Below, one piece after another: positions 31,774 through 41,859 of a DNA stretch of 64,000 nucleotides. Location of the stretch: positions 1,426,001 to 1,490,000 of the forward strand of contig OZ025789.1 in NCBI GenBank assembly GCA_964019425.1, written 5' to 3'. Below the pieces are notes generated by a model. It was given only the letters and a program-made list of their open reading frames with translations, did no database searches and had not been told where the DNA came from. The position numbers were made by a program, and so were the translations under genes. Positions within the stretch are counted from its first letter, which is position 1; every line of letters starts with the position of its first letter. Origin of the DNA: Flectonema sp. DT1601. Its lineage: Eukaryota; Euglenozoa; Diplonemea; Diplonemida; Diplonemidae.

Positions 31774-33093
31774 ATGACAACAACTCCTACAAATGGTCCA
31801 AAACCTGAAGAGAAGGTCGAAATGGACACTTCAGAAGCAGAAGAAGTCACTCTAGAGTCACTATTACTACCTGAAGGAAAGTTACCAAGTGATGTTCAAA
31901 ACATGATGATTAGTTATAATAATAATGTTTTAAACGGATGGGTTAAACAAAAAGCACCCGTCTGTGCCGCAAGCAGTATGGCAGGAGCGTGGAATGCGAC
32001 ATTTGGTATTGGAAGAGACGATCCGGAAGCCGTTGCTCAAGATGACGTCATGGATATTTACAAAGAAGTTGTTGGAATGCAAATAACGAAAGCTCACGAC
32101 TCACTCTGTAGATCATTAATGATAAAGTCAATGGAACCTGCACTCGACTTAATCAAATTAAAAGTAGTCGAATCTGGGAGAGAACTCGGAGGACGTAAAG
32201 CTGTTGGAGTAACTCACAAAGAGTGTATTGTTCATTTAAAAGATTATTTAAAGCAGCTGGTTAAAACTGATGACCCTCTCGCATATGAAGTTGACGAGAA
32301 TCAACTTCCATCAAATGTCTTCTCCAGTTTTATTGATGTTTGGAAGTACACAAAGGAAAGAATAGCAAAAGACGAAGAGCAAAAACGTCTCGCTGCCGAA
32401 GAAGCAGCGAAGAACAAGGAAGAAGGAGAAAAAGAACCTGAAAATGTTTGTGTAGTTAAGTCAGAAAAGTCTCCGACTGCAGACGAAATATCTGAAGAGG
32501 AAAGGGAAAGCGAAGATGAAGATGAGGAAGTACAGAAAGGTGGTAAGAAGACGAAGAAGAAGAAGTCGAGAGAACTTTCCCAAACAGTTGCTGTGTTACT
32601 TTCAAGTTGGATGAGAGCCACAATTTCATTAGCGAAATTAAATAGAACTCCACATCCGAGTACGGGTGGAATCGGAAACTGGGGATTGTTAGAGGCCACA
32701 GAATACTTAAATCAGAAATCATCCAACACAATGAATATCAATCTCTTTATGGGACGCAGTGGTTCTGTCACTCACAAAGTCAAGTCGTCAGATCCGATTG
32801 CTGCAGCAGACAAACAATGGACTCTCTTGTGGGAAGCTTTCATATGTAAAGGTCAAACACTTTTATTTCATTTAACTAATCATTATGCTCTGATATTCGC
32901 AATGCGTTCTTATGTCGATGCCGAGGGTACGTTGATACGTGAAATCCTCACAGCACGTAGGGGTCAGCGTCCGAGTTCTTGGATTTCTTTTGAAAATGTC
33001 CGTCAGATCTTGTGCTCTTGGGGAGGGTACAAGATTGTTGTTTTAGCGAAGGCGAGTGAGCAGCCAGCATCGGAACCAGAACCGCAAGTTTAA
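31774..33093 (+). CDS. BIVM-family protein
   Basis: 439 residues resembling BIVM (basic, immunoglobulin-like variable motif-containing) proteins, a conserved eukaryotic family of unknown biochemical role. The block [15 protein letters not shown] near residue 62, the GNWGLLEA region and the C-terminal block [16 protein letters not shown]...[21 protein letters not shown] are the recognisable features. The Cys/His pattern in these blocks (C near 64, HYALIF) is reminiscent of a papain-like fold. That is my inference, not established. A mixed-charge insert (Lys/Glu-rich, about 195-265) separates the two conserved halves. Single exon. Confidence 0.6.
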   Translation: MTTTPTNGPKPEEKVEMDTSEAEEVTLESLLLPEGKLPSDVQNMMISYNNNVLNGWVKQKAPVCAASSMAGAWNATFGIGRDDPEAVAQDDVMDIYKEVVGMQITKAHDSLCRSLMIKSMEPALDLIKLKVVESGRELGGRKAVGVTHKECIVHLKDYLKQLVKTDDPLAYEVDENQLPSNVFSSFIDVWKYTKERIAKDEEQKRLAAEEAAKNKEEGEKEPENVCVVKSEKSPTADEISEEERESEDEDEEVQKGGKKTKKKKSRELSQTVAVLLSSWMRATISLAKLNRTPHPSTGGIGNWGLLEATEYLNQKSSNTMNINLFMGRSGSVTHKVKSSDPIAAADKQWTLLWEAFICKGQTLLFHLTNHYALIFAMRSYVDAEGTLIREILTARRGQRPSSWISFENVRQILCSWGGYKIVVLAKASEQPASEPEPQV

Positions 33094-33563
33094 TTGTTTT
33101 TTTTGTGACTCAAAACAATAACATTGTTAGTGAAGTGAACCTACCTGGGGTAACTTATGAGTCACTTCGGCCTATCTTAGAAGTGACTGTACTCAGGTGT
33201 TATGTCTCATATCTGTTTGCGAATATTTTTGATCTCCAGCTTTGATCTTTTCTTAATTCAAAGTTACCGCACGTGGGTAACCCTCTCTCCTTTAAAAGAG
33301 TTCTTTTTTTTGTTTGTTTGAATACACAACCTCTGGATTGATTTATTTATTAGTTTTTTTTTTTAGAACCCATCTCGATGGGAGAAAATCCCTTTTTTAT
33401 TATTAGAAGTTAAGTCTGATTGGAGGAACTAGTGAGCTCAACATGTTCTACTTATCCAAACCAACAGGTGATAAAAGGAGATGCACGGATGACTTGTAGA
33501 GGAGACTGATCCTGTTGTAACATATGTTTTAAAAACTCTCATTATTTCCCCACCAAGTAGGCG

Positions 33564-35015
33564 ATGTCCTGTGAGCGTCAACAGTATTTAATCCACAGTA
33601 CTCTGTTTGACCTCCCTCCAAGATATGAGTTGAGTAACTCTTCTGATCATGATGGTGGTGGTGCTGTTGGGTTTTCTGCGTTTGGAGCTATTTGTAGAGC
33701 CTTTGATAGAAGATCAAATGATCAAGTTTTGATTAAGAAAGTAAACTGCGAAGGAAAGGAAGATCAGATTGTCGGAGAACTACAGCTCCTAACTCGACTT
33801 CGACACTACGGAATTGTGAGACTGCTAAACGGATTCACTAGCGAGAGTAAGAAAGGATTTGAGATATACCTGGTGTCTCCAGTAGCGGATTCTGATTTGT
33901 CACTTATAATAAAATCAGAACAAATATTATCAAAAGCACACGTTCGAGTGATCGCATTTCAACTTCTAGAGACTGCTCAATACCTCCACGAGTGTGGAGT
34001 AATCGTTACCTGCATAGCACCGAGTAATGTTTTGTGTAACTACAACTGTTCAATAATGTTAGCAGACTTGGGAAGAGTTATTCCTGTTGCGACTACTACG
34101 GAACCCGTGAATGTGAGATTCTTAAGAAATGACAGCTCACTACTTCATTACAGATCACCTGAGATACTACTTGACTACTCGACTATAACTCCGACATCAG
34201 ATATTTGGTCAATTGGTTGTATTGTTGTTGAGTTACTTCACAGGAAACCATTATTCTTAGGACAGACATGGCAAGAACAAGTCTGTGCTATTGTTGACTT
34301 ACTCGGAATTGATAAAGAACAGTTTCAAAGTCAAACAGCTGAATCAGGAGCACTTCAATCAACATTTCATAATACAACAATACCTCTCTCAGGAACGAGT
34401 GAGTTAATAAACAGTAATGATGTTAGCAGTGGTGTTGTTGGGGAATTGCCAACGTCACAACCGTCTGCTTCTTGCAGGCAGTTCTTAATTTCGATGGGGA
34501 AGAAGCTTCCGGTTCCGGTGCGTTCGTTTGTGCCTCAGGCTGATAAGTTTCTTGTTGATATGCTGGAGAATATGATTGTGTTTGAACCAACTGATAGACT
34601 TTCTGCTTATAAACTACTCGACCATCCATACTTTGATGGACACAACACTCGAGAGATTTCATTTGAGAAACCGTCTGGTACGGACTCAGGTCTCATAGTC
34701 AACACGTCGAATAAAATTGTGTTGTCGAGTGTGAAATTAGATTCCCCTGCGTCTGTTGCTGGTGTTGATCAGTTTGTTGGATACAAACTCGTTTCAATTA
34801 ATAACACTTCTGCTGCTCACCTCGATGCCTCCTCCATCTCAGGAAAGTCACTTACACACATGACTCTCCGCTTTGGTAGTCTCGCTGTTAGTCCACTCGC
34901 TGAACTCAGTCGTTGGGATCTCAGTTCGTATTCCAAAGAAGAGCTTCACACAATTATTGAAGAGGAGCTTGAAATCATTGACTCTGATGACTTTGAAGGT
35001 AGTAGCGAATCATAA
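33564..35015 (+). CDS. MAPK-like pseudokinase with C-terminal PDZ-like domain
   Basis: 483 residues. The kinase fold is MAPK-like: YRSPEILLD, SDIWSIGCIVVELLHRKPLF and LLDHPYF are clear. The VAIK Lys seems kept (VLIKKV), but the catalytic loop expected as HRDLKPSN reads VTCIAPSN, so the HRD Asp and the following Lys are gone. DFG reads DLG, and the Gly loop is unusual (GAVGFSAFG). Catalysis is therefore unlikely. Residues about 370-450 look like a PDZ domain (LIVNTSNKIVLSSVKLDSPA, VGYKLVSINNTSA, LTLRFG-type end). It probably acts as a scaffold in MAPK signalling. The tail is acidic. Confidence 0.8.
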   Translation: MSCERQQYLIHSTLFDLPPRYELSNSSDHDGGGAVGFSAFGAICRAFDRRSNDQVLIKKVNCEGKEDQIVGELQLLTRLRHYGIVRLLNGFTSESKKGFEIYLVSPVADSDLSLIIKSEQILSKAHVRVIAFQLLETAQYLHECGVIVTCIAPSNVLCNYNCSIMLADLGRVIPVATTTEPVNVRFLRNDSSLLHYRSPEILLDYSTITPTSDIWSIGCIVVELLHRKPLFLGQTWQEQVCAIVDLLGIDKEQFQSQTAESGALQSTFHNTTIPLSGTSELINSNDVSSGVVGELPTSQPSASCRQFLISMGKKLPVPVRSFVPQADKFLVDMLENMIVFEPTDRLSAYKLLDHPYFDGHNTREISFEKPSGTDSGLIVNTSNKIVLSSVKLDSPASVAGVDQFVGYKLVSINNTSAAHLDASSISGKSLTHMTLRFGSLAVSPLAELSRWDLSSYSKEELHTIIEEELEIIDSDDFEGSSES

Positions 35016-35161
35016 TATTATCTCATCTGATGATCACTTACACTCAAAACACGTAGCAAAATTAACATTTTCGCCGTGAGAGAGATTTTATGTATATTAT
35101 TTGTTTTATATTTTGTCAGGTCAGTTCATAAAACAATTGAAGTAATCAACCTCATCATCTC

Positions 35162-36652
35162 ATGCCTTCCTTCAACAGTTATTATAACCATCATATGGCT
35201 CATCCTTCACCCCCACTTCACTGGAGTGATGAAGGATGTAGTAGAGTTCTATTACAGGGTCACCTTGGAGATCAGAATGAAGAAGACCTTGAAAAGAAGA
35301 ATCGAATGAAGTGGAGAGCATTCTCATTAGTATATATTGGATATATATCAATGCACTTCACGAGGAATAACATGGCGTGTGCTAAGATAGGATTGGAGTC
35401 AAGCTTGGGAATGAGTATCGATGAGTTAGGAACACTCGACACCATCTATCTGATGTCATACGCAGCTGGACAGTTTGTTTCCGGAGCGCTGGGGGATACT
35501 TTTGGACCCCGTCGAGTGTTCGTTATTGGGATGGCGGGTAGCGCGTTGTGTAATTTAATGATTTCGATATTAACTAATCCGAGAACACTATTCCCATTCG
35601 TGTGGTGTCTAAATGGATTCTTCCAAAGCACTGGTTGGGCTAACAGTATTAAAGTACTTGGAAACTGGTTTCCTGAAGATGAACGAAGTAAAGCAATTGG
35701 GTTATGGTGTACCAGTAGCTCTGTTGGTTCTATTTTAGCAACGGTTCTAACCGGTCGTGTTATTGCTACTCTACCATGGAATGCAGCCTTTGCAGTACCT
35801 TCTTTTATATTACTGTCTGTAGCATTTGCTGTTTGTGTTATGTTATACAATGATCCAGAGGAAGCTGGATACCTTCCACTTGTTGACCCTGAGACTGTTC
35901 CCCTTCTTAGTTCTGAAAGTCGAAAGGGTATCAAATACGGAAACATAACACCCGACACAACTCCATTAATGACAGCCAGCTTTAAGAATGGAAGCTTTGA
36001 CATGGGAGATATTGACCCACCTGCTTCTGTTAGTGAGTCTCCACTGAGACTCATGTTGAGGACACCAGCAGTGTGGGCTTTGGGGATTACTTATTTTGGT
36101 GTAAAACTAATTAGGTACTCACTTTGGTTCTGGTTACCATTGTATCTTCACAATGCTCAGGGTTTTGATACTGATAATGCAGCCTTCGCCGCAACCGCAT
36201 TCGACATTGGAGGTGTGTTTGGACTACTCGCGGCAGGTTTTATTGCAGATAAACTTATCCCTCATCGTCCTAGAGCAGCAGCTGTTTCACTAGTTGGATT
36301 AGCGACAACTCTTTTTATACTACCAACAGCAACAGGTTATTCCGCGACATCTTGTGTAGGTGCTCTTTGGGCAGTTGGATTTATGCTTGCTGGACCAGAC
36401 TGTATCATCGCTGGTGCTGCTGCTCAGGAAGTTGGAGGAAAGACTGCTTCTGCATCAGCTGCTGGGATTATTAACGGCCTTGGGTCTATTGGAGCATCAT
36501 TCCAAGGTGTTATTGTTAGTGTTATTGTTTCTTATGGAAGTTGGGATTCACTTTTCTTATTCTTTGGTGTTGTCATTATTGGTTCGATTGTTTGTGTGCT
36601 TCCGTTGGCTGTAGATCCGCACTGGGCATCTCGATCTCGTCGTTTCTCATAA
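35162..36652 (+). CDS. MFS transporter, SLC37/GlpT-type sugar-phosphate exchanger
   Basis: 496 residues with about twelve transmembrane helices and the organophosphate:Pi antiporter pattern. Features include YIGYISMHFTRNNMACAKI in helix 1, GALGDTFGPR (MFS loop 2-3 motif), FFQSTGWANSIKVLGNWFPE, ERSKAIGLW and, in the second half, GAAAQEVGGKTASASAAG. Family members exchange glycerol-3-phosphate or glucose-6-phosphate for phosphate in the ER or another membrane. A loop of about 60 residues follows helix 6. The N-terminal 55 residues are hydrophilic, and the true start could be the Met at 35198. No introns. Confidence 0.88.
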   Translation: MPSFNSYYNHHMAHPSPPLHWSDEGCSRVLLQGHLGDQNEEDLEKKNRMKWRAFSLVYIGYISMHFTRNNMACAKIGLESSLGMSIDELGTLDTIYLMSYAAGQFVSGALGDTFGPRRVFVIGMAGSALCNLMISILTNPRTLFPFVWCLNGFFQSTGWANSIKVLGNWFPEDERSKAIGLWCTSSSVGSILATVLTGRVIATLPWNAAFAVPSFILLSVAFAVCVMLYNDPEEAGYLPLVDPETVPLLSSESRKGIKYGNITPDTTPLMTASFKNGSFDMGDIDPPASVSESPLRLMLRTPAVWALGITYFGVKLIRYSLWFWLPLYLHNAQGFDTDNAAFAATAFDIGGVFGLLAAGFIADKLIPHRPRAAAVSLVGLATTLFILPTATGYSATSCVGALWAVGFMLAGPDCIIAGAAAQEVGGKTASASAAGIINGLGSIGASFQGVIVSVIVSYGSWDSLFLFFGVVIIGSIVCVLPLAVDPHWASRSRRFS

Positions 36653-38593
36653 GTCCGTAATTGGTATCTGTAATTGTTTATACTTTTTGAGTACTATTCT
36701 CAATATCATCAAAGCAACTGATGAATAATTAACGCGCTGCGCATATTCTTGACAAGGCTTTTTTATCCCCTTACCGAAACTCCAGATAAGGCACCTCATA
36801 TTTGAAATAGGGGTCATCATAACGAATGGTGGGGGAAGAAGGAAAGAGAAAAAAACCTGATAAAACGATTTCTTTTTTTTTTTTTTTTTTGCGATGGTCG
36901 CAACGTTTCCTCTCACACCGTCCCTCTCTTCCAATTGTGTGACTTTATTTTGGTTGCTGCTCTACTAATGAAAAACAGGTAAATTGTTTTCGATGATTTC
37001 TTTTTTTTCTTTCATTCGATAAACGAGGCAACTATCAATCCTGAAGCTTCTAATTTATTTATTTTGTGGATGTCTCTCTTCATTCAAATATAATTGTTCG
37101 TCAGGTATGCTACAATACCTGACCAGGTAAATCTGTTTCACTAGCACTCCTCCCTGACTTGCTTCTCTTTTTAGTTTCTTAGACTGGATCGGAGTGCACT
37201 TAATTTCCGATAATTACACGAGAGCGGGCTCTCGAAAAAAACGATTTTCAGCTGTTTTTTTTTTTTGTGTGGAGATTCTGAGTGCCAAACCTAGATTAGT
37301 CACACATGGGCTGAAGTACGGGTGTGGTGTTTCCAAAATAAACGTACACCTGTCGGACTTTGATTAGATTAATTTATTTTATAATCAAAACATCAGATAA
37401 AAATAGTTCCCTCTCATTCTTTCTTCCCCTCTTGTTGATTAGGTCATGTTGTAAACCTCAACTGTTGGAACCAATTTCATTTTAAATATGAATTTATATC
37501 CAACAGTCCCGCAACTGTTGACTATTTGATGTCAATTTTATATTTCAGGATCTGCGATGTAATATTTTTACTCATTCTGAGTATCAACCATCAAATGTAT
37601 TTTTTTTTTTTTTTTTTTTTTCCCGAAAAAAGAAAAAGCGATCAAAAAAAAGGCTGTCCTTCTCGGGCTCTGATTGCATCACTTTTTTTTTTTAATATTA
37701 TTATAGTTTCTGGTCCTCAATGCGTTTGTTTTGAATTTTCTGCTTTGAACCCACCAAAGCGTGACTTGCCTTTTTGTAAATTATAATTCATCAGAGTGAG
37801 TAGTGTTAGATATTTTTATTAAACGACTGCTGGTTGTTATTATCATGTCTTTAGTAAAACAAACAACAAAGTTGACGCATCGCTCGTCTGTTGTTTGGTC
37901 ATACTTTTATTGTTGCAAAACATTTTATTAAATCCTTAAATTCGTCGCAGAGTGCATCTCGCAGATTGCATCTGTTTTTTTTTCATTTTTTTTTCTCTCT
38001 CTTGATGAATTTTATATCAAGAAAATTATTTCTATTCTGCATATGTGTGACATGCCTGCAGTTAGTAGGAACTCTTTTTTGTCCAAACGTCTGTGTTTGA
38101 CGACTTCCTTGACTTTATAACAAACTTAAAAAAAGTGAGACCTTTTAGGCAGTAAGGACTTTATAAAAATATCGAATCCAGAGCCGTCTTATCTTTGTGT
38201 GCTGTCGACTTCGATCTCCTCCCTGCGAATAACATCCAACAGAGTGTACCTCGCTGGTATAACTAACGTCGGGTTAATGCGGGTTGCGTAGGGGAGTCGA
38301 TTTGCTAATGTTGATTTTCTTTTGTTTTTGTATTCTAACAACAAGAACGTGTGAATGGTATAACACCATGTAGTTTAGAAGGGAAATCATACGAAAGGCA
38401 GCTAACCATTTCATCACTTTTGCCGTATCTGTTCTTCAGTATTCATATTTTGTCTCACCTGATCTTCGTCTTATTTCTGACGAAGTGCGGATCGAGCGAC
38501 ACGAAGTTATGTACTTCAAATAGCGTGCTCATATAATTTAAGATTACTTTACTGGTACTTCTTTCAGGGCATTCTGACCCACATTTCACAAAA
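36653..38593. other. 1.9-kb non-coding spacer with hairpins
   Basis: A perfect 8-bp stem-loop TCAGGTAT-GCTACA-ATACCTGA lies at 37101-37122. A further inverted pair, CTGTTGGA (about 37461) and TCCAACAG (about 37499), is present. Otherwise T-rich with no credible gene. Confidence 0.4.
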
Positions 38594-39436
38594 ATGTATC
38601 CATCATGTACTCGACGTGGTATTCTTGTAGGAGACGAAGTGAGAGAGTTAACTGACTGCGCGTTAGCTGGAACCTTTGCCATTCCAGTTGTGGAGATGGA
38701 GGGGATTCATCTTGTGAAAACAGCAATAGCGTCAGCAGCAAAAATTGGATCACCGATTGGAATAAAAATTTCAGGAGAAAGCGATGAAAAAACAGCAGCT
38801 GAAGTTAGAAAACAGGCTGATGAACATCGAGCATGTGTTTTGTTATTTTCAACAACAACAAATAAGAAAGAGTTTGAAAACGTATTACGTATTGACGAAG
38901 ACAACTGGAGGTACAGAGGTCGACCACTCTACTCAGGGCATTGTATTGATTACTCTGTTATAGATCCAGTCTATGTTGCTAAGCAAACTTCGTTATTAAA
39001 TACAACTCTTGACTTGTCCGGAAGCGGCTCTGTCGACGACGTCTTAAACATCGCAAAACGAGTATCAAACGTCACACAACAGTTCACAATAAATGTAAAT
39101 AACATGGACGCTATTCGATCACTTAAGAATAAAGACTCAGCTCCTTATAAATTAACATCATCAACGAACACATCATCAGAAAAGGAAGTTCGTAATTTTA
39201 TTGACTGTGGTGTTGTGTCGATGAATGTTCCTCTGTCTCCTTCGATATCAAAGATTAGTAAATTTTATTTAAACGGAAGTGGCTTTGTTGGAATTTCTTC
39301 CCTCTCAACGTGGAGAGACTTTCATAAAGCACCTGCTTGGGTTGAAGTGACTCGAGCTTCTGTTGTTAAAACAATTCAATCGAATATTTATAAATATGAT
39401 AGCGCTCATCGTGTGTCTGAGGCCTCAAGACTTTAG
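38594..39436 (+). CDS. Class II fructose-bisphosphate aldolase-like, probably inactive
   Basis: 280 residues that align by eye along the length of class II aldolases. The N-terminus GILVGDEVRELTDCALAGTFAIP, the helix IASAAKIGSPIGIKIS, RPLYSGHCIDYS (for FSSHMIDLS), DVLNIAKRVSN, GVVSMNV (for GVVKMNI) and the C-terminal helix after KAPAWVEV all fit. The active-site segments do not. The family's LHTDHC (catalytic Asp and zinc His) reads LFSTTT, HGGSGS reads TSSTNT, and the NVHG and LEME-type metal ligands are gone. So fold without catalysis is the best reading. The role is unknown, perhaps regulatory. The divergence makes a functional aldolase unlikely. Confidence 0.7.
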   Translation: MYPSCTRRGILVGDEVRELTDCALAGTFAIPVVEMEGIHLVKTAIASAAKIGSPIGIKISGESDEKTAAEVRKQADEHRACVLLFSTTTNKKEFENVLRIDEDNWRYRGRPLYSGHCIDYSVIDPVYVAKQTSLLNTTLDLSGSGSVDDVLNIAKRVSNVTQQFTINVNNMDAIRSLKNKDSAPYKLTSSTNTSSEKEVRNFIDCGVVSMNVPLSPSISKISKFYLNGSGFVGISSLSTWRDFHKAPAWVEVTRASVVKTIQSNIYKYDSAHRVSEASRL

Positions 39437-40528
39437 ACAAATCCAAGTAGAGGTCGAGTACCTTCGACTATCATCTGCATGGATGAGTTAGAATTAAAGA
39501 AAAGCGCCTCCATCGATGCAATTTGTGTTAATTGAAAATTATTTATCGAAATCGTAGCCAGTTCAATAATTCTTTTTTTTTTTTTTTTTTTTTTCCCTTA
39601 AAGTCCCGCCTGGTAGCGCCCTCAGTAGGAATGCGCACCGCTGGCACCTTTTCTATCTCTTTTTTGTGAAAGACGTGACCTGACTTGAAGATGTTGTTTG
39701 TGATACCAATTATGGAATTACCTGCCGACAGATATCATCAAATGAAATACTAAACCATTGTAGTCTTCCTTCCTCTCTTTCTGTTGTCGACTAGTTGAGT
39801 GTTCGTATTGAAACACTTTAATGAGAGTCTTCGATGGTTTCTGTTTGCTCAAATTACTTGTTAAGAGTTGTTGTTTTTCTTTTTTTTTTTTGATTCGTTC
39901 GGACTGTGAGGCGTTTGTTCTCCCAAACAAGGTGAGAAGAAACTACGTCTTTGGCGGATCTGTTGAAGAAGTCTGCTGCTCTTCGCAAGTTCATAAAACT
40001 TGTGAAGTCAACAGATATCTATTTTAGTGATGAATACAAGAACTACCCTCGTTGGTCACACACGAGTTGTAAGTATCTAACAGTCAGGTGTTCGTTCTCC
40101 AAACAAGGCGAACAACACCTCTCTTCGCATACCACACTTGCACAAACCTTACTGCAAGCGATTAATTTCTTTTAATTTATTTCAAATCAATTTTGACGCT
40201 GTTCGCAATTTCAAGAAGTTGGAGCGTCGTATTGTTTTCATCCGTTTGGTATGCAAACTTTTGAAGTAGAACAAGTTGTTAATTTATTTTATTTCATCTT
40301 CAACAGGACACTTATGTGAAGATAAAGTATTTCACGAAGGAACCATGTGATCATACGCACAACATTATTTACTTTCACCAGCACTCCCTCCCCCCATATG
40401 AGTGTATACCTACACTAACATTACCTTTAGTCACTGTATCTCAGAACTAATGTTAAATTATCGTTATGTTGTTTATGATACAAAACATTTGTATTTTATG
40501 TACAAACTCGAACAGTTAATCCCCCCAT
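39437..40528. other. Spacer with GC-rich hairpin and possible unresolved exons
   Basis: A T run at about 39570-39593 is followed by a GC-rich hairpin-prone block (about 39606-39648; GCGC arms flanked by GG/CC). Bases 39951-40170 hold an ATG-less frame reading ADLLKKSAALRKFIKLVKST, and 40030-40068 could splice (donor GTAAGT, acceptor CAACAG at 40306) to a frame starting DTYVKIKYFTKEPC. These may be exons of a small gene or the missing signal-peptide exon of the next gene. I could not assemble a convincing model. Confidence 0.3.
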
Positions 40529-41284
40529 ATGAGTGAGGAATGTATTGGTAACGTAGTCTGCCATGGAGCGCAGCAAAATTGTATTGATCCGAGTCCTTTA
40601 GTAGGTGATTGGTACTGTTCTTGTACAGAACCTTTGGTAGGAACTGCAATAGCAAAGATTGCGTCGTGTCAGTTCATTCAAACTGCTGAACCATCTTCAG
40701 GATCGAGTGACGATGATAATTTAAAATACATCATTGGTCTGATTGCTGCTGGATTTGTGTTACTTTGTTGCGCTCTACTGGTGGCCTACATGATGAGCAA
40801 ATCGAAGGAAAAAGAGCGATCGAGGGGGAAAGACAAGGAAGTCCCTGATATGATATCAAAACGATTACTTGATGATTATAAAGAAGAAGGATTACTTGAT
40901 ATGCCTGGTACAGTTCCCCCTCCTCCACTATTGCCTAATAAAGTTTATTCAATGTCTGCTGCTGGTGTGGTCTACAGATCTCAACTCGAAAAGAGTACTC
41001 GCAGAAGAAGTACCTCCTCATCATCTTCACAATCAGACATCAACATTGCGGGAGGTTTCTACGCTGCGAAAAGTGATGCAAGCAACGCTTCCTCACCTGG
41101 AATCGCTCCGACTGCTGTTTCAAATTCACAAACCTGTTCTATTTGTAACATGAAGAATATCATGCCGTGGGCTTTGAAGTGTCCTTCTTGTCAATCTCCT
41201 ATTAAGCCTACGACAATAATGACCCCTGCAAGACTTCCAGGTGATGATCTACAACTACCACCTCCTCCTTTTATTGATGTCTGA
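40529..41284 (+). CDS. Single-pass Cys-rich membrane protein (possibly lacking a 5' exon)
   Basis: 251 residues from ATG 40529. Residues 1-55 have an EGF-like Cys pattern (EECIGNVVCHGAQQNC...WYCSC) typical of an extracellular domain. A transmembrane helix follows (YIIGLIAAGFVLLCCALLVAYMM, about 70-92) and then a basic, Ser/Pro-rich cytoplasmic tail. Near the C-terminus CSICNMKNIMPWALKCPSC has a CxxC...CxxC zinc-ribbon-like spacing, followed by a Pro-rich end. No signal peptide precedes the Cys domain, so an upstream exon probably exists; the immediate acceptor options all lead to stops or use AG within the first codons. Likely a surface receptor or adhesion protein. Confidence 0.6.
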   Translation: MSEECIGNVVCHGAQQNCIDPSPLVGDWYCSCTEPLVGTAIAKIASCQFIQTAEPSSGSSDDDNLKYIIGLIAAGFVLLCCALLVAYMMSKSKEKERSRGKDKEVPDMISKRLLDDYKEEGLLDMPGTVPPPPLLPNKVYSMSAAGVVYRSQLEKSTRRRSTSSSSSQSDINIAGGFYAAKSDASNASSPGIAPTAVSNSQTCSICNMKNIMPWALKCPSCQSPIKPTTIMTPARLPGDDLQLPPPPFIDV

Positions 41285-41859
41285 TGATGTAGATTTAATT
41301 AGTGTTTAAAGTAATCAGTTCTTAGATTAGTTACGTTCCATAGTTTTTTTAATTAATTTCATCAACGACTCCTCGTGTGTATAGATCGCATGAGTGGAGT
41401 AGTGAGGTAGACATGTTGGTTGGTTTTGTTTATTTTATTTTATTTTTGTCATTTCACATAATTTATAACAGAAGGTACGAGTACCTCTTTGGACGTTTTA
41501 TTTATTTTATTTTCTTCTTTTTACTGTAATATTATTATTTGTGTTATTTATATTTGAGGAGTACTAAAGTTAGTACAATTAATGATCGATCTGTTTGACC
41601 TTTCAATCGTACTTTTTTAAATTCCCTTTTTTTTTCTTTCTTTCTTTTTCTTTGAAGTTTATGGCGGCATACTCTTTGCTGAGAAATAGGCATTCTGTCA
41701 CAACTGTAAAACTAATTGTCTGTCTTCTTGTCGTGTTAGTGGTATTTTTAGTTGATTGTGTGCAACACATTTTGTTTTGCATGTTTCCTTAAAAAGAGAG
41801 TATTTATCATTGTGTTTGATTATCAACTATTATATCCTTCCATACTCAGATTACTTAAT

